Shown: positions 22,553-35,256 of the stretch, one piece after another
Layout of the letters: every line of letters starts with the position of its first letter
Position numbering within the stretch: the stretch's first letter is position 1
Assembly: GCA_015680905.1 (NCBI GenBank)
Contig: CM027380.1
Coordinates: 106,235,001-106,299,000, forward strand
Direction: 5' to 3'
DNA length: 64,000 nt
Source of the DNA: Coptis chinensis
Lineage: Eukaryota; Streptophyta; Magnoliopsida; Ranunculales; Ranunculaceae
Made by a program: the position numbers and the translations under genes
The notes under the pieces: generated by a model
What the model was told of the DNA's origin: nothing
The model's input: the letters and a program-made list of their open reading frames with translations, nothing else
The model's database searches: none

Positions 22553-24060
22553 GGCTGGTTTTCAATTATTCTCAATTATTTATCCACACCGGTGGTTATT
22601 GTCATCATAATGATCTCACCCACTTCGAATTATTTAGTGCGTATAAACAAAAAAAAAGGTTCGTCGTTGTATTCTTGATGTTTAAATATTGGATCCGTTA
22701 CCCTCCTGCCTTAGCATATATATAAGTTGTTTATACAGAGTTCAACCTTCCATTCTTTAATTTAAAATGTGTTACTTGTCACTCTTTGTATTTTAGATTT
22801 AAGATGTTTTTTGTGGATAGCGCGTGCTTGTGAACCCCGATTTATTTTTATGAACAATGTTCATATAATAGTGAAGTAGTACATAGTTGCAAAGATCGAC
22901 ACAGAATGAGATTTGGTGAATCGGAAAAGATAAGACTTCTAGCTCTGTCCATTTGATTGTTTGAATGTGTAGTGGTATTCATAGTACACTTCCATGTGAT
23001 GGAACTTTCTTGCCATCTCATGCTTTGAGCTGTAAGCAGTTGCAGATAAGTCAACAATGTAAATGCGCTTATGTATCAGGTCAAATATCGATCAACCTTA
23101 TATGCAATAATTTTTTGTTTGAAAATTTTGATCATACTAAGTCCGAAAATTCCATCCCATCTTGGTTGGCACCTCACTAGGACTTAGGATAGCGTACGCA
23201 TCGTTTAAGCTTATATATATAAGCCAAGAAACTCTTCCTTGTATAGGATCCCTAATTTGACACCATAGGCAGCCAAAGAAACAGCTGCAAAATTCATTCT
23301 CCAGGCAGAAGAGAAGTTTTCTTGGCTTGTTTATTGCCTCCATCCCACATGGGCCTTGCGAAGGCAAAGCTTTCCACTGCAACATGGAGCATATCACTAG
23401 CTACTGATTGCTTGGACGGCAACCAACTCTCATTATGCGACGCACACACCTGTTACCTAAAGTATGGATTAGTGTCTGCTGATGATGACTTTGATTTAAT
23501 CAATATTGAACCATCCTCACATTCGCTACATTTTACACCTTCAACGACTGCCCAACATCCTCCCATGCAAATAAAACTAGAATAAATTGCAAACAAAAAA
23601 ATAGAGTAACTGACTTAAAATTTGGTTTGGAAAAAGGCCTTTCTGAGTTTCTTACATACAAGAAACATGTCCATGATTTAACACCTAAGTAACACCATCT
23701 GTGTTCATACGAACGAATGGAGGGGAGGGGAGGGTTGGTAATGAGTTCTACAGTTGGAATTACAATGGGCTTTGGGCTTCAATTCACTCAACTTGCCGCT
23801 ATATATGCAATTTAGACTCCTTCGATTTTGCGTGTCGATTCTTATATTTTGTGGCACACTTGGTTTACATTGTTAGATATGTCTTCACTTGGTTTGGCAC
23901 TGGAGGGAACATAGTAACTACTGCATTGTTAGAACCTATAAATCAAACAAGGAACACGTAGTAATATAACGCTAAATATGTGGCAGTTGAATATTTGATT
24001 GAGGGGAATAGCTCTAAAGAACTGTTCAAAACTTCAAATGTTTAGTTAATCCGGTAAACG
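22553..24060. other. 3' flank of the TRM-like gene, intergenic
   Basis: No coding gene was supported. A perfect palindrome GCTTATATATATAAGC lies near 23210. Short frames at 22965-23180, 23137-23397, 23322-23585 and 23701-23961 have no recognisable motifs. Confidence 0.4.
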
Positions 24061-24061
24061 T

Positions 24062-24318
24062 TCTTACAATACATCTAGCGATGTTGAATACTTGAAAATT
24101 CCTCCATCCCTGCAAATGTCCTCGACACTAGACCAGGAAAGCAGCTCAACATCAAACTGAAGTGTCGCATTGGGAGGAATTGTTGTAGAGGAGCCAGTTT
24201 CACCATAAGCCAACTCAGGGGGGATTGTAAATGAAGAGTTTCACCTTTCACCCTTCTTCATGGTCTTGATACCCTGGTCCCAACCCTTGATCACTTGCCC
24301 TGCCATGGATACCACAAG
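24062..24318 (-). pseudogene. FKBP-type prolyl isomerase fragment (ROF/FKBP62-like)
   Basis: The minus strand reads GQVIKGWDQGIKTMKKGER, then after an in-frame stop [35 protein letters not shown] and [14 protein letters not shown]. This matches the end of the first FKBP domain of plant multi-domain FKBPs of the ROF1/FKBP62 type, and the DIC.DGGIFK linker that follows it. Neither the start nor the rest of the protein is here. One in-frame stop near 24244 and a loss of similarity after 24075 mark it as a dead fragment. It lies 70 bp from a copia LTR, so it may be a remnant interrupted or carried by retroelements. Confidence 0.8.
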
Positions 24319-24390
24319 AGTCATCAGTTATAGTGGAAAGGTAATTGCAGTTAGGCTTCTGATACGTGGAAGGTTCGAAATCATAATTCC

Positions 24391-25015
24391 TGTTGTTTTG
24401 GGGTACTGTTCGTCTTAAGAAAGAAAGGGACGCCCGCCCAACTCGCGCCCGCCCATTGCATTTTTTTTCAATCTCTCGATGCAATGTTACTGGAAGTAAG
24501 GGGCGCCCACCCGCTCCCAAGGGGCGATCGCTCGCGCACCTCAAAACAAAGTTTTCCGATTTTTTTGGTAAACCGAAATTTTGGTTTTTAACACTGAAAT
24601 TTCAGCTCACTATAAAAAGAAAATTTTGGGTTGTTGCTTAACTTTTTCTTTGTGAGAATTAGAGAGAACTTAACCTAAAACAAAAAGAGATATTTGAGAG
24701 AGAACATTCTTTGTGAGTGTGAGAGTTGATTTTAGTGAAGAAGTGAGAGCTCCTCTTTGTAATTCTCTATCTTGTTTCATCTAGTAAATCATTGAACTTA
24801 CAAAGTGGACGTAGGTATATTGCCGAACCACATACTATATATCACCGTCTTGTGAGTGAGTGTTCTTTACATATTCTCTACATTAGTTTATACTTGTTTA
24901 TGCTTGTGTAGTGCTTTGGTTGTTGTTTGAGTATTTGTTGGAACCTTATCTTGTGTGAAAGATCACTCTTTGGTAGTTGATCTAGTTGTTGTTGTTTGTT
25001 TCCGCGTTTGAGAAC
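24391..25015 (+). repeat. 5' LTR of the copia element
   Basis: It begins TGTTGTTTTGGGGTACTGTT and ends just before the primer-binding site. The first 170 bp are matched by the partial 3' LTR at 29237-29372 with clear divergence and length differences, so the insertion is not recent. Confidence 0.7.
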
Positions 25016-28000
25016 ATCAATTGGTATTGGAGCGAGGTTTATGATCTAGGATTTTGAGTTTTGGTAAAACCATAATGCTCAAAATTTGTGAAGGCAAGGT
25101 GTTTGGTAAAATTTCCGAGTGATTTTTTTCTTGTGAGTTGTTTTGTGTGACTTGTGAAAATGGCTCCCAAGATGTCAAATGCAAGGTTTGAAGTATAGAA
25201 GTTTAATGGGAAGAACAACTTTGGGATTTGGCAAGTCCAAGTTAGGGACATCCTTATCCAACAAGATTTGCATAAGGCTTTGAAAGGGATTAAAGCTAAG
25301 TCGGCGTCGATAACCGATGATGATTGGGAAGAGTTCGATCTCCAAACATGCTCATCAATCCGGTTGTGTTTTGCGAATGAGATAATGTATAATGTGATGG
25401 GAGAAAATATCGCCGTCGGTATTTGGCTCAAGTTAGAGTCGATGTATATGACCAAGAGCATGACGAACAAGATGTACCTTAAGAAATATCTTTATAGGTA
25501 TATGATGGTGGGTGGTTCAACAATGCAATAGTATGTTAGTGAGTTCCGTCGATGCCTCTCGGATTATTTGAATGTTGGCATGAAGATGGACGACAAGGAT
25601 CAAATGACATGTTTAATATTCTTTTTGTCCGAAAGCTATGAGCATTTAATGACTACCTTTATGAACAAAGAAGATGTTGATCTTAACGAAGTTCAAAGTG
25701 TACTTCTTTCTTATGAGTTGATAAAGAATACACGAGTAGAGAATAATATTTAGTGGCAAGAGGAAGGTTGCATGAAAAAGCTTCTACAAGCAATGAGAGG
25801 TTTAGGTCCAAGTCAAAGAAGTCGTTGAAACATGTAAAATGCTACAATTGCAATGAAAAAGGACATAACACAAGTAATTATCCTCACCCGAAGAAAAGTG
25901 ACAAGAAAGATGGTAAAAAGAAATGTAAGGCTCAAGTTGAGGTAAGTTATGCTTCAGGCTCTGAAGTGGAAGATGTGAGTCTTTATGTATCACAAGACTA
26001 TATGGCCAAAAGGTGGATTCTTGACTCCGGGTGTTCTTATCATATGTGCCATAATATAAAGTGGTTTACTTCTTATGAGAGTATTGATGGTGGTTCCGTT
26101 TTAATGGGTAATGACCATGCGTGTAAGATGGTTAGGATTAGAACTATACGAGTCAAGATACATGACGGTATTGTGAGGACTCTAAATGATGTAAAACATG
26201 TTCCCGAGCTAAAGAAAAACCTTATTTCTCTTGGTACCTTGGATTCCAAAGGCCACACGTTTGTGGGAGAAAGTGGAGTCCTAAAGATTGTTAGTGGCTC
26301 TTTAGTTGTTATGAAGGGCCAAAGACATGGAACCTTGTATACTTTGATAGGTAGTACAGTGACAGACAATGTAGCAGTTGGTACATGTAGTGGTGATTTC
26401 GAGTGCATTAAGATGTGACATATGCGTTTAGGGCATATGATAAGTTAACGGGTTTGTCTGAGTTGTGCAAGCGAGGGTTCTTGAAGGACTTGAAGAAGCT
26501 AAGCATAGGGTTCTGTGAGCATTGCATCTATGGGAAGCAGTGAAGAGTCAAGTTTAGTTCAAGCAAGCACACGACAACGGGCATCCTTGATTATGTGCAT
26601 ACGGATGTTTGGCGACCCTCTATAGTGGCTTCTAAAGGAGGTTACCATTGATGATCATACTCGCTATGTGTGGGTGTATATGATGTAAACCAAAGATGAA
26701 GTGTTTAAGATATTTAAGAAGTGGAAACCAAGGAGAATTGCACAAAAAGGAAGGTGAAGACTTTGAGGTCTGACAATGGTATTGAGTATACTAATGGTCC
26801 TTTCTAAGAGTTTTGTGCGCAACATGGTATTGCTAGACACTGGACAGTCAGGGGCACTCCTCAGCAGAATGGGATGGCAGAAAGGATGAATAGAACATTG
26901 CTTGAAAGAGTGAGATGTCTGTTGTCTAATGCTAATCTTGGCAGAGAGTATTGGGCAGATGCAGTATCCAAGGCGTGTTACTTGTATAATAGGTCACCGG
27001 TTCCAACAATAGATTGCAAGACACCTTATAAGGTGTGGTAAGGGAAACCTGCTGATTACAGTATTTTGCGAGTGTTTGGATCTATAGCTTACTACCATGT
27101 GAAGGAAAACAAGCTTGATCCTAGAGCTAAGAAGGCAATATTCTTAGGCTTCGCAAATGGGGTAAAGGGATATAGATTGTAATGTCTCGAAGACAACAAG
27201 TTCCTGGTCATCAGAGATGTTACCTTTGACGAGACTTCGGTGCTAACTTTTAGCAAGCCGGAGAAAGGTGGACATAGTGGTGATTATATGGAAACTCAGG
27301 CTACTGAGCTTGAGTTGTCTGATGCAGCAGACAATTGGTTGGTTCATGATGATATGTCCAAGATCATGGAACCACACAACAATCGGAAGAAGAGCATGAG
27401 CATCCACAACTTGAGTTGGCTAGCACTAGGCCAAAGAGACATGTTAAGGAAGTCTACAAGTATGAGCACGATAAGCCGGTGAAACATTTTGGTCAGGTGG
27501 ATCTAGTAGCATATGCACTGAATATTGAAGGTGATGAGCCAGATAGCTTCAAAGAAGTTGTTAGATATGCACATTACAGCGATTGGTTGGTAGCTATGCA
27601 AGAAGAGATGAAATCTCTTGATAAGAATCACACATGGGACCTGGTTTTGTTGCTTAAGGGTAAGCGGGCTATTAGTAGCAAATGGGTGTTCAGAAAGAAA
27701 GAGGTCCTTCCTGAGTCGGGTGATACCGACTTCAAAGTAAGAGTGGTAGCAAAGGGTTTCTCACAAAAGAAAAGAGTTAATTATAATGAGGTTTTCTCAC
27801 CGGTGGTCAAGCATACTTTTATTTGTGTGTTATTGAGTTTGGTAGCTCACTTCGACTTGGAGTTGGAGCAACTTGATGGGAAAACCGCTTTCTTGCATGG
27901 CGACTTAATTAGAGAAAGAAATCTATATGAGACAACCGGAAGGTTTTGTTGTTGCTGAGAAATATGATCATGTATGCAAGCTAAACATGTCATTGTATGG

Positions 28001-29236
28001 TTTAAAGCAATCGCCAAGGTAATGGTACAAACACTTTGACATGTTCATGATGAAACAAAAATATACCCGAAATAAGTATGATTGTTGTGTTTACTTTCGT
28101 AGACTTCGTGGTGATGACTTTGTTTATCTCTTACTTTATGTGGATGACATGCTTATTGCTTCCAAAAGCATGGTGGAGATAGAAAAGTTAAAATCTCAAC
28201 TTAGCTCTGAGTTTGAGATGGAAGACTTGGGTGGAGCCCAAAAGATATTGGGAATGAAGATTGAAAGAGATAGGAAGAAGCGAATGCTAGTTGTATCTCA
28301 GAAGAAATACCTTCAGAAAGTGATTTTTAGATTTGGTATGGAGAATGCAAAGTCGGTTTCTACTCCTTTGGCTGACATTTTAGGCTTTTAGCTAGGTTCT
28401 CTCCTAGCCCAGTGGAGGAGAAAGAGCATATAGCTCGAGTTCCTTATGCTAGTGCAGTGGGCAGTTTGATGTATATATAGTGTGCACACGCCCAGACGTT
28501 TCACAAGTTATTAGTGTTGTGAGTAGGTATATGAAAAATCCTGGGAAGCAGTATTGGGAGGCAGTGAAATGGGTATTGAGATACTTGAAGGGTACCTTGG
28601 ATGTGGGATTAGTTTATGGTGGAGATATATACCTCTCATGTCAGTGGTTATGTGGACTCAGATTATGCAGGTTGTTCTAGACAGATGAAGATCGACTACT
28701 GGTTATGAGTTTATGATGCATGGTGCACCGGTTAGTTGGAGGTCTATGCTACAGGCTATAGTGACTCTATCTACTACAGAGGCAGAGTATATGGCAGTGG
28801 CAGAGGCAGCGAAAGAGGCCTTATGGCTTTGAGGTCTTCTAGATGATATGGGTTTTGAGCAGGACAATGTTACTTTATATTGTGATAGTTATAGTGTTAT
28901 TTATTTGGCAAAGAACCAGGTTCATCATGCTCGAACGAAGCATATTGATGTCTGTTATCACTTTGTATAGGATGTTGTTGAGGATGGTGATGTACCACTT
29001 GAGAAAGTGGGCACCAAAGACAACCCCACTGATATGTTGACTAAGGTTGTCATCGGAGTTAAGTTCCACCATTGTTTGGACTTACTCCAAATCCTACATG
29101 CTTGATGAGAGCCCTTATGCCCTTTGGGGTGGTTCACGATGAGTTTGAGATGTGGTTTGAAGATTATTGATTCTTGAATTGGTGGATCTTGTGTTCGACT
29201 CGGTTTTATATGTTAAAACATCACCGAGGTGGAGAA

Positions 29237-29372
29237 TATTATTTTGGGGTATTGTTCGTCTGAAAAAAGAAAGGGGTGCCCGCCCACGCACCTCAAAACA
29301 CAGTTTTCCGATTTTTTCCAGTAAACCAAGATTTTGGTTTTTTACACTAAAAATTCAACCTACTATAAAAAA
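29237..29372 (+). repeat. Partial 3' LTR of the copia element
   Basis: It starts TATTATTTTGGGGTATTGTT after a purine-rich tract (GAGGTGGAGAA) and follows the 5' LTR up to ACTATAAAAAAAGAAA. LINE ORF1 sequence then takes over. The rest of the LTR was not found downstream in the window. Confidence 0.7.
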
Positions 29373-30785
29373 AGAAAGTGAAGAGCTATGCTACATCAAA
29401 CCCACCCTCTCTAATGATGTATTGGTTATTGAAGAATCTATACTAGAAGAAGGAGTGAAAGAGTGGGAAGATAGAGTTGTGGGGTTTTTTCTTGATAAGA
29501 AACTGCCCTACACTCTAGTCAAAGAGAATGTGAAGAAAAGATGGAAGCTTTTGGGAGATGTAGATATAGCCTTGGATGGGGATATCTACTACTTCAAGTT
29601 CAACATTGACAAAGACAAAGAAGATGTACTTGATGTTGGTTCTTTCTACATTGCAGGTAAATTGTTTGTTATAAGGCCATGGACAAAAGAAGTCGAAGAC
29701 AATCGGGGCTCAATCTGAAATGTGCCTATATGGGTTAAAATTTTCAATGTACCAAAGCAACTATGGAACAAGAAAGGCCTTAGCTTACTTGCTAGTACTA
29801 TGGGTAAGCCTCTTTTTATGGATAAAGCAACATAAGGGAAACAAATGCTCTCTTTTTCAATAGTTTGCATTGAGATTTCAGCTGAAAAGGATCTCCCGTC
29901 ATCTTTGAAGATAAAAGAGAACACTAATAAGGTTATTTTTATCCCTCTAGAGTTTACTTGGTAGCCTTTAATTTACATAGATTGTCAAATGTTTGGGCAT
30001 AACAAGGCCGGTTGTGAAAGGCAATTACCAAAATAGAAACCAAAGAACAATACTATTACAAAAGAAAACGTATTGACAAAAAAGAAAACCAAGGAAATGG
30101 TGAATGGGCGGGACAAGAGGTAATGTCCATAAGATAAGGACTTAGACTTTAAATTTAGGAAAGATTATTGGCAAGGAAACCAAGAGCCCGATAAAGTTTA
30201 CATATTTAATATTATTAATATATCTATTATATTTATTGAACTATCTAACAAAATTGGAAGCCATATTGGTTAGTTGTTCTAGTACACCCCACTTACAAAT
30301 TTGTCCTTAGTCAACGCGTCGATTGCCCAATAGGACTTAGACCGGGCTTGGACTCAAAATATTAAATATGATTGCGGGCTGCCTGGACCTATGGATCTTT
30401 TAGGTCCGCCCCGTTGGCCATCAACTACAATTGTAACTAACCAACATCTTGGTAACATGCTCTTTAGTCAACGATGATTGACCGATGTTGATGTCCAACC
30501 ATCCGGTAGGCCATCAACTACAATTGTAAGTAACCAAGGTAACATGCTCTTTGGTGTAATTGTTGATGTCCAACCATCCGAAAGACGGTGTAATTGTTGT
30601 AGAAACTGAAGCTAATCTCTTTAAAAGTCCACTTGTTCTTGTTAACAAGCACCATCATATGTATGAAGCTCTTGTGGATACAAATGAAGATGAATACCCA
30701 TATGCCATTGATGAGGAGGATAGTAATGAGAAAGAGATTGAGAGTGTCTTCAAAGACCACATTATTTCGGATACAACTAACAGAG
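29373..30785 (+). mobile_element. LINE ORF1 fragment (DUF4283 plus zinc knuckle), upstream part
   Basis: The frame at about 29380-29718 encodes a DUF4283-type nucleic-acid-binding domain of plant L1-like LINE ORF1 (EEGVKEWEDRVVGFFLDKKL, then LKGDVDIALDGDIYYFKFN-like and GKLFVIRPWTKEVE). Degraded phrases continue: PLFMDKAT near 29815, AEKDLPSSLKIKENTNKV near 29884, and a CCHC knuckle read as CQMFGHNKAGCERQ near 29985. Stops at about 29716 and 29961 show that it is dead. At 30786 it is interrupted by an LTR element; LINE-type sequence resumes at 37074. Confidence 0.75.
30180..30590. repeat. Partly duplicated insertion-like block inside the LINE
   Basis: GCCATCAACTACAATTGTAA occurs near 30416 and 30510, and GATGTCCAACCATCCG near 30490 and 30565, giving an imperfect direct duplication of about 75-95 bp. 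The block interrupts the low-complexity Lys-rich part of LINE ORF1. Its origin is unknown. Confidence 0.5.
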
Positions 30786-31176
30786 TGTTTCAGCAGTAAC
30801 CTGCTTCAACACAACGAGAGCAAATGATAAAGAATGCACTAAAAAATAGAGGAAATTTATGTTGGGGGAGATGAAACTGAACCAAGATAATGGCTGCCTA
30901 CGTACCCAAGATCTACTCTCTAGAGATCAAGTTTCAACGTAGTTCCTTGTTATGAGAGAGAATGTTTTTTATGAATTGGTAGAGATTGAGTCCTAAGAGG
31001 ACTGTGTTTGTTTGTCAAAATTAAAGAATTGTTATCTCTTTGAACTTTTATCCTTATATTTCTACAATAATGAACCTGGACATATTCTTAAATAGACTAG
31101 TTGTTGGGTGTAGCTAGGATTAAGCCCTTGGGCTGGATTCGTGGGCTTAATAAGCCACAAAGTGGGGGTCTATACA
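30786..31176 (-). repeat. LTR of the LARD-like element (3' side of element)
   Basis: It shares with the right-hand copy the blocks AACCTGCTTCAACACAACGA, TGCCTACGTACCCAAGATCT and AAGCCCTTGGGCT. Differences are mostly single bases plus a short deletion and insertion, which points to moderate age. Confidence 0.85.
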
Positions 31177-31329
31177 TCGCCCTCTCTTTGGTGGATGGGC
31201 AAAGCCCATGTAGTAAAGAAGTTAATATAGAAAAATGAATATAAGAACATCGATTTAAAAGAAAAGAAAATAAAATAGAATAAATGTTACAAAGTATTGG
31301 CATGTGTAATCTCATTGTCAAAGGCGACA

Positions 31330-31640
31330 GTAGGCGATGACAGGAGATGAAAATTATTGGCGACAAAAGACGAAAATAATTAGCGAAAATTATTGGCGAA
31401 AATTATTAGCGAAAATAATTATTATTTAGCGAAAATTAGGAGGAAATATTATTTCTTGAAAAGGAGGAAAATAATTAACGAAAAATAATTAGTGAAAATT
31501 ATTTGAGGAAGTTATTGGCGAAAGGAGGCGAAAATAATTGACAAAAATTATTGAAAGAAATAATTAGCAAAAATTATTGGCGGAAATAATTAGCGAAAAT
31601 AATTGGCAGAAGTTATTGGCGGAAATAATTAGCGAAAGTT
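31330..31640. repeat. GCGAAAATTATTGGC-type minisatellite
   Basis: A stretch of about 300 bp is built from variants of AATTATTGGCGAAAATTATT and AGCGAAAATAATT, with a loose period of about 12-18 bases. It lies in the non-coding interior of the LARD-like element. Confidence 0.7.
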
Positions 31641-32371
31641 TGTATATGGATATTGTTAAAAGTTGCTTCAAAATGTGTGCTTTTCCATAGGGAAAGTAAT
31701 AGAACGTTGATTGTGTAATAAAAGTAGGAAAAATAATATCAACCTTTAATGGAAATAACATTTCTTGTTTTTGATCTTGTGTTGTTCGCTACATGTTGAT
31801 AGGTAATATTGATAGAAAAATATGATGGCGATATAATGGGGGAATTCAGACTCCCCATATAAAATCAGTGTAAGAAAGTGCACGTCTCTCCCCCATTGTT
31901 GTCATTGAAAAAACTAAGGCAAAGGAGCCACGGTGATCCTTAATGACTAGTTATTCAGATGTAACAACACATGCACCAAACATGAGGCAAGGTCCTGGAA
32001 TTTTTCGCAGGTGTAAGGTTGTCATTCTTGCACTTGGAACAAACTAAAACACAACGTTGTTGACTTAGTAGTGGAATTCACACGGATATTAAAATTTGAG
32101 AGTATTCCAATAACCGTACCGAGCAAGAATAACCATCTTATTTACTCGGATTTTCTTCAAGCAGGAATGAATGCGACATACTTGGACCGAAGAAAGCATA
32201 ATATGGATGACCTCTTTGGAATTAATGCCAATGAATGACAATAATGCTGAAAGGAGGAGTATAGAATAATAGAGTAATGTAATAAAGGTCAACCAAACAT
32301 ATGAGAATGAAAATTGAATGTCTTTATTGATAGATAACATGTAAAAATGTAAAAGAACTTCGTAACAACAC

Positions 32372-34811
32372 TGTAGCGCCCCGATTTTTCAGACAATTGA
32401 ATATTCATATAAAAGAGCTCGATCTGAATATTCAACCATCTAATAAACCAAGACGTGAGCGGGTTTGACTCACACAAGTCCAAACTAAAACTAAAATATA
32501 AAACACCCCTTTGAACATCGCGTGCAAAGAAATTTTGACAAAATTTCCTCTGTATTTTAGACATTTCATGAATTTACAACTTGTCCTAACCTGAAAATCA
32601 AATAATATATATACTTCCATTTATTATATTAAAACCTCAGCCGTAAATCTAACTACTAAAAGATATTGATTCGTGGCACCGGCTATTTAACCATCTCGAC
32701 AATTGCCAGTTAAATCAAGTAGCTGCAGCGTAAAACCAATCCCTTACTCTAGATCGGTCTTCCACACTTGGAACGCTCCTCAATGTCATAATTTCTACCT
32801 AATGGATGCATTCTAATATGGATTCATTCTTAAAGACAATAAAGAAATGATAATTTATTACAACACACTCTTAGACGGAATAACTTTGGAATTTAAAATA
32901 AATAGGGAAAGGAACCGTTGTATCACTTAGAGTGCGCTTCATTCACGTTAAATTGTTCTTAACTTGCCCGTATGCCTTTTCTTGTCTTATGGGAGCACCT
33001 GTTCATCCCTGTGAAGATACTCCAACGCTCAACATTGGATACGTAGTCAATATATAATAATCAACTTGAAATGAAATTGAAAACAAAAGACAAAGTTAAC
33101 ACATACCTTCAGCTGCTTAATACCACTTACCGTTTCCTTATTAAATCCTCGTGAGTGCATCGTTTAACATAATCTCAAGAAAAACATTAGCATTCAATAT
33201 AATTCAATATATCCATGCATAACACGTACAATTATATATTTCTCATGCCCAACTTCAACAGCGATAAAAGAATATTAAACGTTTTGTTTCCTTTCTCAAA
33301 GGGGTAGGGGTTTTCCCATGGAAGCGGCTGAGCCGGGTGGCTGCCTACGAACCCATTTAGGGATCAAGGCAATTGTAGTTCCCCTATTGGGGTGTAAGGT
33401 TCTATAGGAATGGATTAAGCCATTCCGATAAGGAAGGTGGCATGGGTTCCTCACTCACTCATGTTCTAATTAGGTAACGTCCACTAATTAACCGATTTTC
33501 AACCTTGAATCGGTATTCTACCTTGTACGTCAATTTACTTTTAATCTTTTGAGGTTTTTCCGAATTCTCGAGTAACCCACACTATATATATATATTACTC
33601 AACCTAGCAAAAGAAGTATTTAACATAAGGGAACCTATGACAATCGCATGGTATTATTAATATACTAATCTCAATACTATTTTAACAAACAATTAATTAC
33701 GCGGAGAATAAAACAATAAGTTAATAACATTGTGTAGGAATATATTAAAGCCTGACAATGAGCTGCAATGACCTAACATGGCCTGTAATGCCCCCAAATT
33801 TCTATCATGCTCAAAATACTAAAGAGGCATCAAGAGCATTTTGTTGTGTATATTCTTAAGAACAGGTCTAATAAGCATTTCCCCAAATACTTTCCATGCA
33901 AGGTCAACATTTCACTATCCTAACACTTTACCTTACTATGTGCGCCAAACTACCAACAAAAAATATTCCAAAAATGTTGACAATGTCAAGAACACTTCTC
34001 AAAATCTTAACCAGTTTGAATTGATAAAGAAAAACAGATAAGTAGGAGTAGGCAGTATTTTACCCAAAGCAACTTATCGATGCATCTTTGTCTCCTACTT
34101 CTCAATTTTTCCTTGAGCCCTCCATTTTTGACAACATCAACAGTTCTAATTCCTAAAGAATTCAATCTAATTAAACTCCCCAATTAAGTGACCTAAACCT
34201 ACAAGATTTGAGTCTCAAAGATTTCCCACTCCCAGTACCATAACCACCAAGGAATCTCTTCCTTCTAAAACCTTCTTGATAATTTCAATTCAATTCCTTA
34301 TGAAAACCCACAATAGTTGTTGAACTGATGTGGAGATGAAATGGGTAATGGAGATTGTTTCTGAGTTTGGTATGAGGTGAATATATGGCTATATAAATGA
34401 AGGGAGAGTGGAGGGGTGAGATAGTTGGGTGAGTTCGTGAGAGAGCGAGAGACACGGATTTCGAGGGGATCAAAACCGAGAGATATTATTCGAAGCCCCC
34501 AGAGAGAGAGAAGAGTGCAATCCTTTTTCTTTTTCCCCTTTTCTAATATCCCCCACCTACCCAATAATATATGAAGCCGAAAACAGTTCTAATATAAGCA
34601 CACATAATTTACAATGGTAATATAAATAAAGGCCCAAAATACAATAGGCCCAACATAAAATTAACCATCAATGAAAAATCCATATCCATTAATCAAGCCC
34701 GCCAAATGATAAATGTTAAACCTCGCCATATAGACGTAATTACCTAGAGTGGCACTAAACTAACACGTAAAATGACCGATTTACCCGTAGGTAAAATTTC
34801 GGGTCATTACA
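32372..34811 (-). mobile_element. Nested 2.4 kb insertion with TGTA..TACA ends, probable solo LTR
   Basis: The plus-strand left end is TGTAGCGCCCCGATTTTTC and the right end is GGGTCATTACA. Read from the other strand it begins TGTAATGACCCGAAATTTTA, a start seen in many plant gypsy LTRs. No coding domain is visible inside. A target-site duplication was not found, so a TIR transposon with related ends (TGTAGCGCCCCGA against TGTAATGACCCGA) remains possible. Confidence 0.5.
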
Positions 34812-35256
34812 GGTACGGTAAAAAATGTCGTTTGAGTTTGTTTCAACAGCAACCATCGAGATGTATTGGAAATCAGCTATGTGGATAAAACTGATTCAAC
34901 ACCATATTCAAGGTTGAACGTGATAACGCAGTTGAATACTTCGTGTTGTACTATAAGCCTGTAAAATTACAGGTAACTCATTTACCCAATTCCCCTTGAG
35001 AAACGACAAAGCTCTTCATGCCCATGACCATTATTTGTGGAAGTTAAATCAAAGGGACTTTGTATTAAGCGGGGTGAAATCCATTTCATCCAGAAGATTT
35101 AAACAAACAAATGCCCCCGGTCGAGCATATGTGGAGGATGACACCTGTCATTATCTCTAACAAGAGTTGGAAATTTTAGGCGGTACACACGTTCGGGTCC
35201 GACTGGAGATTGTCTTTTTCCTTGCGTGTAACCAGCTTATCTAAGCCGGTAGCTTG

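Larger units (their letters stand above)
24391..29372 (+). mobile_element. Ty1/copia LTR retrotransposon, decayed
   Basis: A 5' LTR at about 24391-25015 is followed by a primer-binding site related to initiator tRNA-Met (TTGGTATTGGAGC at 25020-25032). Parts follow in copia order: gag from about 25160, with a CCHC zinc knuckle near 25836; protease around ILDSGCSYHMC near 26010; integrase about 26400-27200, with a TPQQNGMAERMNRTL-like phrase; reverse transcriptase about 27540-28400, with YVDDMLIA near 28138; and RNase H to about 29040. A partial 3' LTR starts near 29237 and runs about 135 bp before LINE sequence begins. The gag and pol phrases suggest the Tork/Tnt1 group. It carries many breaks (well over five) and looks old and inactive. 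Confidence 0.9.

Noticed and set aside
22292-22575. Antisense frames of 85-192 codons opposite the DUF4378 exon
   Set aside because: They are shadows of the conserved coding exon and have no independent support.
31097-31366. 89-codon minus-strand frame at the LARD LTR edge
   Set aside because: It lies across LTR and purine tract, has no motif, and the same start is seen in the other LTR at 37003-37263 with a different continuation.
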